A stretch of 37,109 bases of DNA from Streptosporangium minutum (GCF_002149035.1 NZ_NGFP01000061.1:1-37109), one strand, 5' to 3'. Numbered from the stretch's first letter, positions 6,987-15,248 are shown. Notes: generated by a model not told the origin, from the letters alone. Numbers and translations are program-made.

Positions 6987-8234
6987 TCAGCCGCTGGCCA
7001 GCAGCGTGTTGGCCTCCTGGGCGGCCGCGTCAAGGGCCTTCTTCGCGTCCTCCTTGCCGAGCAGTGCCGCCTGGATGTGCGGTGCGATCAGCGCCATCAC
7101 CTGCCGGGCCTTGGGGTGGGTGTCGCCGGGGAAGGCGAACTCCAGCGACTTGGCGAACTCCGTGGCCTCCGGCGTCTGCCCCGGCACGGTCGCGTCGGTG
7201 CGCGCGGGGAAGAAGCCGGACTCCTTGGCGAGGTCGGCCGCCACCTCGGGCGAGGAGAGATACTCGGCGAACTTCCTGGCCTCGGCCTGCCGGGAGGAGT
7301 GCTTGGCCAGTACCAGCCCGCCGGGGATGCCGAACGCCACGCGCTTGCTGCCCTCCAGCGGCAGCCCGATCCCGACGTTCTCGGCGCCGATCGCGGCGCC
7401 GAGCTGGACCGCCTGGAGCGCGGTCGCCGCGTGGTACATGGCGGTCTTGCCGGCCGCCAGCGGGCCGCCCTCGATCTCGTTGGTCTTGGTCGCGGCGTTC
7501 TCGGGGATCCCGCCGACGGCCTTGAGGTCGAGGAGGAGCTGCAGGGCCGCCACGCCCTCAGGGCCGTTGAAGGCGACGGACTTGCCGTCCTGGGCGAACA
7601 CGCTGCCGCCGTTGGACCACAGCAGCGGGTAGAAGCTCTGGTTGAGGCTGATCTCGGGAGCCCCCGGGTAGTCCAGGACGGCGATCTTCTTGGCCGCCAG
7701 CTTGGGCGCGGCCTCCTTGAGCCCGGCCCAGGTGCCGGGCACCTCGGTGACCCCGGCGTCGGCGAAGGCCTTCTTGTTGTAGATCGGCGCCGTGATCGTC
7801 TGGTAGATCGGCACGCCGTACAGCGCGCCGTCCACCGTCAGGGCGTTCAGCGCCGCGGGCAGGTAGGCCGACTTGGCGGGGGCCACCAGATCGTCGAGTG
7901 CGACGAGCGAGCCCTGCTGGGCGTACTGCGGGATCTGGTCGGGGCCGAGGACGACCAGGTCGAAGCCCTTCTTGGCGGCCAGGGCCGTCGTGACCTTCTC
8001 CTGGCGGCCCTCCCAGGGCTGCAGGTCGATCTTGAGGTCGATGGTGGCGTTCGCCGCCTCGAAGTCCTTCTCGACCTTGCCCCAGAACGCCTGGCTCTTG
8101 GCCTGGTCGGAGATGACGGGGTACATCCACATGGTGACCGTGCTCTTGCCCGACCCGGAGTCGGAGCCGGATCCACATCCGGCGAGCACGACTCCCAGGG
8201 CGGCCGCGAGGCCGGCTGCGGCGACCTTCCTCAT
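6987..8234 (-). CDS. ABC transporter extracellular solute-binding lipoprotein
   Basis: A 415-residue family-1 (sugar-type) solute-binding protein. The N-terminus has a positively charged start, a hydrophobic stretch and the lipobox VLAGC, so Cys20 is the lipidated residue and the protein is anchored outside the membrane. The mature protein starts with a GSGSDSGSGK linker. MWMYPVISDQAKSQ and YGVPIYQTITAPIYNKKAF are family-like blocks. First gene of the importer operon; an island operator lies 27 bp upstream of its ATG, so it is probably induced by the pathway substrate or an intermediate. The ligand cannot be read from sequence; sugars, sugar acids or oligosaccharides are typical. Confidence 0.93.
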   Translation of the reverse strand: MRKVAAAGLAAALGVVLAGCGSGSDSGSGKSTVTMWMYPVISDQAKSQAFWGKVEKDFEAANATIDLKIDLQPWEGRQEKVTTALAAKKGFDLVVLGPDQIPQYAQQGSLVALDDLVAPAKSAYLPAALNALTVDGALYGVPIYQTITAPIYNKKAFADAGVTEVPGTWAGLKEAAPKLAAKKIAVLDYPGAPEISLNQSFYPLLWSNGGSVFAQDGKSVAFNGPEGVAALQLLLDLKAVGGIPENAATKTNEIEGGPLAAGKTAMYHAATALQAVQLGAAIGAENVGIGLPLEGSKRVAFGIPGGLVLAKHSSRQAEARKFAEYLSSPEVAADLAKESGFFPARTDATVPGQTPEATEFAKSLEFAFPGDTHPKARQVMALIAPHIQAALLGKEDAKKALDAAAQEANTLLASG

Positions 8235-8260
8235 CGGCGCCTTCCTTTCCTTTTTGCTAA

Positions 8261-8278
8261 TACCGGTCTAGACCGAAA
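8261..8278. promoter_or_regulatory. Island operator ahead of the importer operon
   Basis: TACCGGTC-TA-GACCGAAA contains the perfect 12-bp palindrome CGGTCTAGACCG and matches the consensus TTACGGTC-NN-GACCGTAA. It lies in the gap between the binding-protein gene (starting at 8234) and the aminotransferase stop at 8358. The core GGTCTAGACC also resembles HutC-type GntR sites such as the DasR element. Confidence 0.75.
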
Positions 8279-8357
8279 CCTAGTCACCTGGTTAAAGGCG
8301 GGTCAATGCCTGAAATACGAACGTAACTAACCGCCAAGGCCGGTACCCGATAAGTGA

Positions 8358-9509
8358 TCATCGACCGAACCCGGCGGCCACCGCGTCGACGTGCTCGTCG
8401 GTGTAGTGCTCGTTCCAGTCGATGACCAGCAGGTTCTCCGCGACCAGGCGTTCGGCCTCGGGACACGGCGCGGGCGGGCCGTCCAGCGGGAAGCGCGAGG
8501 TGCCGTAGACGGGCCCGTCCCACACCGGGGCCCGGTTGAGCGGCTCGGCCAGGTAACCGGCCCTGGCGGGGATCCCGGCACCGGCCAGCCGCTCGGCCAG
8601 CTCCGGGGCTCCCCCGCCGGGCAGCACCAGCGGGAACAGCCACCAGGCATGCCCCTCGGGATCCGGCAGGCAGACCCCGTCCAGCCCGTCCAGAGCCTTC
8701 AGCAGCCGCGCGGCGGTGCGCCTGCGGGCCTCGACCACCCAGGGCAGCTTCACGAGCTGGGCACGGGCGACCGCCGCCTGCAGCTCGGTCATGCGGTAGT
8801 TGAGCCCGAAGCTCACATGATGGCGGCCGACGGCCCTGTCCCAGCCCTTGTCGGCGAAGAGACGCATCGTGTGGGCCAGCCGGTCGTCGTCGGTGATCAC
8901 CAGGCCGCCGTCGCCGCAGGTGATGTGCTTCCACTGCTGGAGGCTGAAGCAGCCGACCTGCCCCACCGTGCCGACCGGGCGCCCGCCGGGCGACGTCGCC
9001 AGCCACGCCTGGGCGCAGTCCTCGATCAGCGCCAGGCCGTGCTCGTCGGCCAGGGCACGCAGCTCGGCCGTCCGGGCCGGGGCCCCGAACAGGTGGACGG
9101 CCATGATCGCACGGGTGCGCGGGCCGATGAGCGCCGCCACCGCGTCCGGATCGAGATTCCCGGTCTCCGGATCGACGTCTGCGAAGACAGGGACGGCGTT
9201 CTGCGCCAAGATAGGGGCCACCGTGCCGAAGTCGGTCAGCGGGGTCGTGATGATCTCGTCTCCGGGGTCGGGCGCGGCGGCCACGACGGCCAGATGGAGG
9301 GCCGCGGTGCCGGAGCTGCAGGCGATGGCGTGGCGGGAGCCGTACAGCTCCGCCATCTCACGCTCCAGCGCTCGCGCCTCGGTCCCCCACACGGAGCTGA
9401 GCATCCCGGAACGGATCACCCGCTCCGCGGCGGCGACCTCCTCGTCGCCGAGTGTCCGTCCGTCCGGTCCGGCCATGCTGGGAAATGTCAGAGCCAACGA
9501 GCACCTCAC
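8358..9509 (-). CDS. DegT/DnrJ/EryC1/StrS family PLP-dependent aminotransferase
   Basis: A fold-type I PLP enzyme of up to 383 residues in the sugar aminotransferase family. The predicted PLP lysine is Lys194 in SLQQWKHITCGDGG, matching the family's S(F/L)...K..T.G(E/D)GG block. EDCAQA contains the PLP-ring aspartate, and ACSSGTAAL is the phosphate-binding turn. Family members transaminate keto-sugars, or dehydrate or epimerise them. Start is either GTG 9509 or TTG 9497; the TTG has AGGTG at a good distance. It is divergent from the regulator gene with one operator between them. In this island it suggests an amino or keto group on a sugar-like substrate. Confidence 0.88.
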   Translation of the reverse strand: MRCSLALTFPSMAGPDGRTLGDEEVAAAERVIRSGMLSSVWGTEARALEREMAELYGSRHAIACSSGTAALHLAVVAAAPDPGDEIITTPLTDFGTVAPILAQNAVPVFADVDPETGNLDPDAVAALIGPRTRAIMAVHLFGAPARTAELRALADEHGLALIEDCAQAWLATSPGGRPVGTVGQVGCFSLQQWKHITCGDGGLVITDDDRLAHTMRLFADKGWDRAVGRHHVSFGLNYRMTELQAAVARAQLVKLPWVVEARRRTAARLLKALDGLDGVCLPDPEGHAWWLFPLVLPGGGAPELAERLAGAGIPARAGYLAEPLNRAPVWDGPVYGTSRFPLDGPPAPCPEAERLVAENLLVIDWNEHYTDEHVDAVAAGFGR

Positions 9510-9530
9510 AAAAGGTAGAGTCAGACCATA

Positions 9531-9548
9531 AAGCGGTCTTGACCGTAA
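9531..9548. promoter_or_regulatory. Island operator between aminotransferase and regulator genes
   Basis: AAGCGGTC-TT-GACCGTAA lies in the 59-bp divergent gap and so can control both the aminotransferase (-) and the regulator (+). An extra half-site, GACCATAA, lies at 9523-9530. The position suggests autoregulation. Confidence 0.7.
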
Positions 9549-9568
9549 TAGGGAACGGAGAGGCCTGG

Positions 9569-10774
9569 GTGGGCATCGTCATCGGAGTCGTCGGCCCCCA
9601 TGATCTGGTTGACGAGGTGGCCGCCACCTGTGAGGAGCAGCTCGGGGTGAGCGCCTTGCGGCTGGACTACGACCACGAGTCGCAGGCGCCCGCGATCGTG
9701 GAGGCCCACGCCGCGTCGGTCGAGGGATGGCTCTTCACCGGCATCGTGCCCTACATGCTGGCACGCGACGCCGACGTGCTGTCGCGGCCGGCCTCCTTCG
9801 TGGACTACTCCGGCGCCACCCTGCTCAGCGCCCTCGTCCGCCTCCAGCACGAGGGACAGGACGTGACCCGGCTGTCCATCGACACCCTGGCCTCCGCCGA
9901 CATCGTGACGACCTTCGCCGAGGCGGGCCTGCCCACCGAGGACATCCGGACCCTCCCCTACCGCCAGGGGATGAGCTCGAAGAAGGCTGTCGCGTTCCAC
10001 CGCCGGGGCGGGGGACACGCCGTGGTCACCTGCCTCAGCTCGGTCCACGAGGCGCTGCGCGGGGAGATGCACGTGCTGCGCCTGGTCCCGTCGGTCCACT
10101 CGGTCCGCGTCGCCCTGCGCCAGCTCCTGCAGTCGGCCGAGGGGCAGGCCCAGGAGGACGCGCAGATCGCGCTCGGGCTGATCGAGGTGGAGAGCGAGGA
10201 GGGTCTGCTGCGCGAGGCCACCGCGCTGGGCGGCACGCTGGCCGCCTTCCGCGGCGGCACGCATCTGCTCGTCACCACGCGCGGCCCGCTCTCCGACGCG
10301 ACGGGGGGCTTCTCCTCGCTGCCCATGCTGTCGCGCCTGGCGAGCCACAACCAGGTCGTGCGGGTGGGGTTCGGGCTGGGGCGCAGCGCGGCGGAGGCCG
10401 AGAGCCTGGCACGCCGCGCCCTCGCCCGCGCCCGCCGCATCGGCGAGGTGGCCGCGGTGCTGTCGCTCCGTGCCGACACCGACATCGTGCTCGAATCGGT
10501 CACCGCCGCGCCGGCGGGCGGCAAGAACCTCAACGTGATCGCGCGCCGGGTGGGGCTGTCGGTCCCGACGCTGGAGAGGTTGATCGAGGCCCGGGCCGCC
10601 GTGGGCGACGAGCCGCTCACCACCCGCGAGATCGCCGAGCGCCTGGGGGTGCAGCAGCGGACGGCCCGCCGGATGCTGCACCGCCTGGAGCTGTCGGGGC
10701 TCGCCGAGCGCACCGGCAACCTTTCCAGCGGTTCGAGCGGCCGCCCGCTGACGATGTACCGGCTGACCCTCTAG
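9569..10774 (+). CDS. Transcriptional regulator with C-terminal winged HTH and GGDEF-like central region
   Basis: A 401-residue protein. Residues 1-170 resemble a Rossmann-like ligand-sensing domain (MGIVIGVVGPHDLVDEVA; VEGWLFTGIVPYML). Residues of about 190-310 have a weak GGDEF/nucleotidyl-cyclase-like pattern ending VGFGLGRSAAEAESLARRAL, but no GGDEF signature, so catalysis is unlikely. The C-terminus (about 325-401) has two helix-turn-helix-like segments, NVIARRVGLSVPTLERLI and TTREIAERLGVQQRTARRML, plus a wing. GTG 9569 is chosen because it follows ACGGAGAGG at a proper distance and leaves the operator outside the gene. It is the only regulator in the island and the best candidate to bind the shared operator. 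The family is not one I can name firmly. Confidence 0.8.
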   Translation: MGIVIGVVGPHDLVDEVAATCEEQLGVSALRLDYDHESQAPAIVEAHAASVEGWLFTGIVPYMLARDADVLSRPASFVDYSGATLLSALVRLQHEGQDVTRLSIDTLASADIVTTFAEAGLPTEDIRTLPYRQGMSSKKAVAFHRRGGGHAVVTCLSSVHEALRGEMHVLRLVPSVHSVRVALRQLLQSAEGQAQEDAQIALGLIEVESEEGLLREATALGGTLAAFRGGTHLLVTTRGPLSDATGGFSSLPMLSRLASHNQVVRVGFGLGRSAAEAESLARRALARARRIGEVAAVLSLRADTDIVLESVTAAPAGGKNLNVIARRVGLSVPTLERLIEARAAVGDEPLTTREIAERLGVQQRTARRMLHRLELSGLAERTGNLSSGSSGRPLTMYRLTL

Positions 10775-11826
10775 CCCAGCCACCGGCCGAGACCCTCGGC
10801 GACGAAGTCGTCGTCACGCAGCCAGGGGTAGGCGGCCCAGATCCGGTCGATCTCGGCGAGCTGGCCCGGGGACAGGTCCTCGGCCGGGTCCAGGCACCAG
10901 CGCCCGGCGAGCAGGCCCTGGCGCCGGAGCACCTCGTGGATGCCGGGGATGCAGCCGTGGAAGCCGCCGGCCACGTCGAAGATGGCCGCGTTCGCGTCGG
11001 TGAGGTGGCCGTCGAGGGTCAGCAGGCGCCGCACGGCCACGTCGTCGCCGGCGCGGGCGCGCTTCGCCTCCTCCAGCAGCTCGACCGCGCGCCGCACCCA
11101 GACCGCCCACTGGCCCAGCAGCCCGCCGACGAACTCCAGCTCGACCTCGCGGCCGTCGACGACGACCCGGTGAGGGGTGATGAGGTCGGCGAGGATGTGG
11201 TCGTCGTTGCCCGTGTAGAGCGCGACCTCGCCCTCCCGGCCCGCGCGGCAGACGCCGTGCAGGACGTCCAGCGTCCGGTAGCGGTCGAAGGGCGCCACCT
11301 TGATCCCGACCACCGAGTCGATCGCGGCCAGCTCCGTCCAGAAGTTCCGGGACAGCTGCCTGCCGCCCACCGCGGGCTGGAGGTAGAAGCCGATGACGGG
11401 GAGGACCTCCCCCACCGCGCGCGCCCGTTCGATCAGCTCGTCCTCGTCGAGTCCCCGGGCGGGGCTGAGCAGGACCATGTGGTAGCCGAGCGACGCGGCC
11501 AGCTCGGCCTCGGCCACGGCCTGGGCGGTGGGGCCGGTGGCCCCGGCCACGAGGAGCACCTCCCGGTCGTACTCGCGGGCGGTCTCGGCCGCCAGTTCGA
11601 GCACCGGGGGCAGCAGCGGGGTGCCGTGGATGGCGAACTGCGTCGTGTGCACCCCGACGGCCAGTCCGCCCGCCCCCGCCTCGATGTAGTAGCGGGTCAG
11701 CGCCCGCTGGCGCCGCTCGTCCAGCCGGCGCTCGCCGGTCAGCGCCAGCGGGTGGGCCGGGATCACACATCCCCGCCGGAACAGATCATGTACGGACGCG
11801 TGCGTCCCAGGTGCCGTGCTCAGCAC
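10771..11826 (-). CDS. DHDPS-superfamily aldolase-like protein (second paralogue)
   Basis: A 351-residue (beta/alpha)8 protein related to dihydrodipicolinate synthase. The predicted Schiff-base lysine is Lys176 in VVGIKVAPF, and the tyrosine in VIGFYLQPAVGG fits the catalytic tyrosine position. The GTT loop reads VGVHTTQF, and a C-terminal extension of about 90 residues follows the core. It is far from the aldolase at 4112-5179, so the two are unlikely to be isozymes. The start is GTG 11826, which follows GAGGGGGATGG; the open frame continues upstream but would overlap the epimerase gene. It lies 16 bp behind that gene, forming a two-gene unit. Its stop shares CTAG with the stop of the convergent regulator gene. 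Confidence 0.82.
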   Translation of the reverse strand: MLSTAPGTHASVHDLFRRGCVIPAHPLALTGERRLDERRQRALTRYYIEAGAGGLAVGVHTTQFAIHGTPLLPPVLELAAETAREYDREVLLVAGATGPTAQAVAEAELAASLGYHMVLLSPARGLDEDELIERARAVGEVLPVIGFYLQPAVGGRQLSRNFWTELAAIDSVVGIKVAPFDRYRTLDVLHGVCRAGREGEVALYTGNDDHILADLITPHRVVVDGREVELEFVGGLLGQWAVWVRRAVELLEEAKRARAGDDVAVRRLLTLDGHLTDANAAIFDVAGGFHGCIPGIHEVLRRQGLLAGRWCLDPAEDLSPGQLAEIDRIWAAYPWLRDDDFVAEGLGRWLG

Positions 11827-11842
11827 GTGCCATCCCCCTCGA

Positions 11843-12859
11843 TTAGAACTTGCCGTCACGACGCTCGAACTTGGTGGGCTTTCCGAGGAGCGGCCCGCCA
11901 TCGGCCACCCATCGCGCCGTGTGCCCGATAAGCTCGGTGAGCGTGAGATCCGGGTAGCCGAACAGCCCGTGGCAGCGCGCGGCGTTGGACAGCAGCGCCG
12001 TCGGGGCCTCCTCGCCGGTGAACACCGGCCGCCTGCCGAGAGCCTCGCCGAGGGCCTCCGCCGCCTGCCGTACCGAGACCAGCTCGGGGCCGGTGACGTT
12101 GAGGACGTACGGCTCGGCGCCGGCCAGCGGCAGCGAGCGGAGCGTGACCTCGTTGGCGTAGCCCTGCCAGACGACGTTGACCTGTCCGGTCGTCAGGTCG
12201 ATCGGCTGGTCCGCCAGGATCCTCTGCGCGAGGTCGACGAGCACGCCGTAGCGCATCTCGACCGCGTAGTTGAGCCGGATCAGCGACAGCGGCGTGCCGT
12301 ACTCGGCCGCGAAGTGCGTGAGCACCCGCTCCCTGCCCAGACAGCTCATCGCGTAGTCGCCCACCGGGCCGGTGGGGCCGTCCTCGGTGCTGCCGCCGCT
12401 CGCGACCGGCACCAGGGGGTAGACGTTGCCCGTGGACAGCGCCGCGATCCTGCTGCCGCGGAACCGGTCGGCCACCCGTCCCGGCAGGTAGGTGTTGGTG
12501 AACCAGGTCGCGTGCTCGCGCCCGGCGGTGCCGAACTTGGCGCCGACCAGGAAGACCACGTTCGCGGCGTCGGGCAGGCCGCGCAGCGCCTCCTCGTCGG
12601 CGACGTCGGCCGCCACCACCGTGGCGCCGCTCTCCTGGAGAGACTGCGCCAGCCCGGGCTCGGAGAACCGCGACACCGCGATCACCCGCCGGGGCACCCC
12701 CGACGCCCGCACACCGCGCAGCGCCAGGCGCACCAGGCTCGGTCCCAGCTTGCCGCCGGCCCCAAGGATCATGATGTCGCCGTCGAGCTTGCCCAGATCG
12801 TCGGCGAGCCCGTCACGCGGTCGTGACAGCCGCTCGTCCAGTTCCGCCAGCGTGCGCAT
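11843..12859 (-). CDS. Extended-SDR NAD-dependent epimerase/dehydratase-like protein
   Basis: A 338-residue Rossmann protein. The nucleotide-binding loop is GAGGKLG (about 33-39), AADVAD follows the usual acidic-residue position, and LSTGNVYP carries the catalytic Ser/Thr region. The catalytic YxxxK is Tyr169 followed by Cys173 (YAMSC), so the general lysine is replaced by cysteine. The enzyme may therefore bind NAD without normal SDR chemistry or use another base. ATG 12859 has a perfect AAGGAGG upstream, and an island operator lies 20 bp before it. The DHDPS-like gene follows. Expected role: oxidation, epimerisation or dehydration of a sugar-like intermediate (inference). Confidence 0.85.
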   Translation of the reverse strand: MRTLAELDERLSRPRDGLADDLGKLDGDIMILGAGGKLGPSLVRLALRGVRASGVPRRVIAVSRFSEPGLAQSLQESGATVVAADVADEEALRGLPDAANVVFLVGAKFGTAGREHATWFTNTYLPGRVADRFRGSRIAALSTGNVYPLVPVASGGSTEDGPTGPVGDYAMSCLGRERVLTHFAAEYGTPLSLIRLNYAVEMRYGVLVDLAQRILADQPIDLTTGQVNVVWQGYANEVTLRSLPLAGAEPYVLNVTGPELVSVRQAAEALGEALGRRPVFTGEEAPTALLSNAARCHGLFGYPDLTLTELIGHTARWVADGGPLLGKPTKFERRDGKF

Positions 12860-12878
12860 CCGGCCTCCTTGTTCTCAT

Positions 12879-12896
12879 TTACGGTCCAGACCGTAA
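12879..12896. promoter_or_regulatory. Island operator, best-conserved copy
   Basis: TTACGGTC-CA-GACCGTAA has perfect 8-base inverted arms around a 2-base spacer, 20 bp upstream of the epimerase ATG and downstream of the Gfo/Idh/MocA stop. It was used as the reference for the consensus. Confidence 0.8.
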
Positions 12897-12935
12897 CTTC
12901 GACAGGCTCCGGATGTCAATGGGCGCGGCGCGGCG

Positions 12936-13835
12936 TCAGCTCGGCGGGACGGCCTCGCGCGCCGAGATCAGCACGTCGAGGATGGCGCGGGTCTGCTCCC
13001 ACGGGACGGGACTGGGCGCTCCCCCGACCATGGCGAGGAACGCCTCGATCGTGCCCTCGTAGCCGAGGCCCCGCAGCACGTCGTCCCCGCCCTGGATCAC
13101 GATCGTCTCGGCGGCGTCGCGGGTGTGGACGGTCACCGTGTAGGACTCCTCCTCGGTGACCCCGAGGATCTCGACGGTGCCGGGGACGCCGTTCCCCCAC
13201 TGCAGCGCCATGACGCCGGTGTCCTCCGAGCGGAGCGAGCCGTAGTGACGGGTCGCCCCCGCCGCGCCGACGAGCCGTACGTCGGGGCCGAGCAGGGCGA
13301 CGAGCAGTTCCACGCCGTGGATGCCCATCGTCACCATCGTGCCGCCCCCCTCGGCCGGATCGTCCTGCCAGGGGTTGTAGCCGGTGGCCCAGAGGCCCAC
13401 GTCGTGCCGGACCGTCGCCCGGACCGCCAGGACCTCCGCGGGGTCGACCCTCCGGCCCGCGAACCCGGGGGCGAAACGGAGCACCGAGCCGGACATCACC
13501 CGCTCGGCGACCGGCGCGATCAGCGCGTCCAGCTCCCGCAGCCCCGCGCGGGTGGCGGCGGCCGGCTTGTTGACGAAACAGGGCGCCCCCGCCTCCAGGA
13601 CCGGCCCCAGCGCCTCCGCCGTCCGCGGCGTGGGCACCGTGAGGACGACGCCGTCGGGCTCGGCCGCCAGGAGCTCCTTCAGGGTGGGGACCACGGTGGC
13701 CGCCGAGTGTTCCTCGGCGAAGCGCGCCAGCCGGACGGCGTCCTCCTCCCACACCACCAGTTCGGCGCGGCGGGCGACGGTACGGGCGTCGGTGAAGGGG
13801 TGGCTGGTGGCCAGGCCGGCGAATGCGATGCGCAC
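12936..13835 (-). CDS. Gfo/Idh/MocA family NAD(P)-dependent oxidoreductase
   Basis: A 299-residue protein. The N-terminal Rossmann fold starts MRIAFAGLATSHPF. The family EKP motif appears as VNKP (in CFVNKPAAA), keeping the catalytic lysine but changing the acidic residue. The C-terminal sheet domain includes GGGTMVTMGIHGVELL with the conserved histidine. The family oxidises or reduces sugars, inositols and related polyols. The start is GTG 13835, after AGGAGG; a longer upstream frame has no ribosome site. It lies upstream of the epimerase/aldolase unit in the same direction, separated by 76 bp containing an operator, so it could be read through or separately expressed. Confidence 0.85.
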   Translation of the reverse strand: MRIAFAGLATSHPFTDARTVARRAELVVWEEDAVRLARFAEEHSAATVVPTLKELLAAEPDGVVLTVPTPRTAEALGPVLEAGAPCFVNKPAAATRAGLRELDALIAPVAERVMSGSVLRFAPGFAGRRVDPAEVLAVRATVRHDVGLWATGYNPWQDDPAEGGGTMVTMGIHGVELLVALLGPDVRLVGAAGATRHYGSLRSEDTGVMALQWGNGVPGTVEILGVTEEESYTVTVHTRDAAETIVIQGGDDVLRGLGYEGTIEAFLAMVGGAPSPVPWEQTRAILDVLISAREAVPPS

Positions 13836-14015
13836 GGCATCCTCCTGAGCAGTCGGGCTACCGACCTTACGACAGCAACCGCGACGGCCTCGGTCCCGCC
13901 CGGCCGCGCCGTCCCCGCGACCGGCCCGGACCGCGCCCCCTCCCGCCGGGCTCTCCCCGGGCCGGAGCACATGCGCCTCTCCCGGGCGAGAGCGGGCGCG
14001 GGCCTCCCGGCAGGG

Positions 14016-15248
14016 TCAGCTGACAGGCCAGTGACCGAGTCCGCGGTCCATGGAGTCGGGATGGTGGACGAAGCTCGGCGACAGCTCCGCCTCGTCGTAG
14101 TAGCGGTGGAAGACCGGCGTGGCCGAGCCCGAGATGGGAGGGACGATCCAGCTCCAGTCGGCCGGGCAGACCCGCCCCGCCTTCTCCTCGCGCGCCACAT
14201 GGGTCAGGAAACGCCGGGACTCGGTGTGGTGGTCGGTCATCGTCACCCCCGCCTGCCCGAAGGAGTGCAGGACCGCCACGTTCAGCTCCACCAGGGCGCG
14301 GTCGCGCCAGAGCGAGCGGTCGTCGGTGGCGTCCAGCCCGAGGAGGTGGGCCATGACCGGCATCAGGTCGTAGCGGTCGATGTCGGCGAGGTTGCGCGCG
14401 CCGATCTCGCTGCCCATGTACCAGCCGTTGAACGGCGCCGCCCGGTAGTGGATCCCGCCGATCTCCAGGCACATGTTGGAGATCGCCGGTACGGCGTGCC
14501 AGCGCAGCCCGAGGCTCTCGAACCACCGGTAGGACGGATGGGAGAGCGGCACCTCCAGCACGGCGTCGCCGGGCACCGCGCACATCAGCGGCGGCCCGTT
14601 CCCCTCCGAGACGAGCAGCGGCAGCACGTCGAAGTGGGAGCCGGGCCCACCGGACCAGCCGAGCTTGCGCACCATCGTGGTGAAGTCCACGTACCGGGGG
14701 TCGCCGATGACGGACCCGTCGTCCATCGCGTATCCGGCGTACCGGATCAGCTGCTCGTTCCAGATCCTCGGCCCCGGCCTGCCGGGCCGGTCCGGGGCGA
14801 ACACCGTGATCGTCGGCCGGACCTTGTTGTTGGGCGCGGCCTCCCTCAGATGGTTCACGCACTCCACGGCCACGCCCTCGGCCGTGTTCACCTCCCGCCG
14901 GTCACGCACCTGCAGCGAGTGCCAGTAGAGCCGCCCGATGCACCGGGAGCTGTTGCGCCAGGCCACCCTCGCGCCGAAGGTGAGTTCTTCGGGGGTGTGC
15001 GTGTAGGTCCCCGTCATGTGGATCTCGGCCTGCGCTTCGCGCAGGCGGGGTTCCACCGGCCCCGCGGCCGGGTTCTCCGCGTGGAACAACCTCAGGAAGT
15101 CCGCGGCCGCCGCGACATCGACCTCCCGCACGGCCGGAACAGGCCCTCTCGCCTTCAGGAATGTGGACACGGCGCGTCGGACACCCTGGATCAGATCCGG
15201 TGCACGCCGCCGGGACCTCCGCCATATCAGCACAGAACAACCACCCAT
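14016..15248 (-). CDS. nos: Bacterial nitric oxide synthase, oxygenase domain only
   Basis: Makes NO and citrulline from arginine using haem, a pterin and electrons from a separate reductase. With the ATG at 15248 it has 410 residues, slightly longer than the usual 350-400. The haem thiolate is Cys103 in RNSSRCIGRLYW, and Glu281 in GWYMGSEIGARN is the arginine-binding glutamate. NTAEG, NNKVRPTITVF and IWNEQLIRYAGY are further family blocks. The start is uncertain because there is no good ribosome site; an internal GTG near residue 27 is possible. The open frame continues upstream through the tRNA, which cannot be coding. No reductase or tetrahydrobiopterin gene is nearby, so it presumably borrows cellular flavodoxin or ferredoxin reductases. 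Confidence 0.95.
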   Translation of the reverse strand: MGGCSVLIWRRSRRRAPDLIQGVRRAVSTFLKARGPVPAVREVDVAAAADFLRLFHAENPAAGPVEPRLREAQAEIHMTGTYTHTPEELTFGARVAWRNSSRCIGRLYWHSLQVRDRREVNTAEGVAVECVNHLREAAPNNKVRPTITVFAPDRPGRPGPRIWNEQLIRYAGYAMDDGSVIGDPRYVDFTTMVRKLGWSGGPGSHFDVLPLLVSEGNGPPLMCAVPGDAVLEVPLSHPSYRWFESLGLRWHAVPAISNMCLEIGGIHYRAAPFNGWYMGSEIGARNLADIDRYDLMPVMAHLLGLDATDDRSLWRDRALVELNVAVLHSFGQAGVTMTDHHTESRRFLTHVAREEKAGRVCPADWSWIVPPISGSATPVFHRYYDEAELSPSFVHHPDSMDRGLGHWPVS

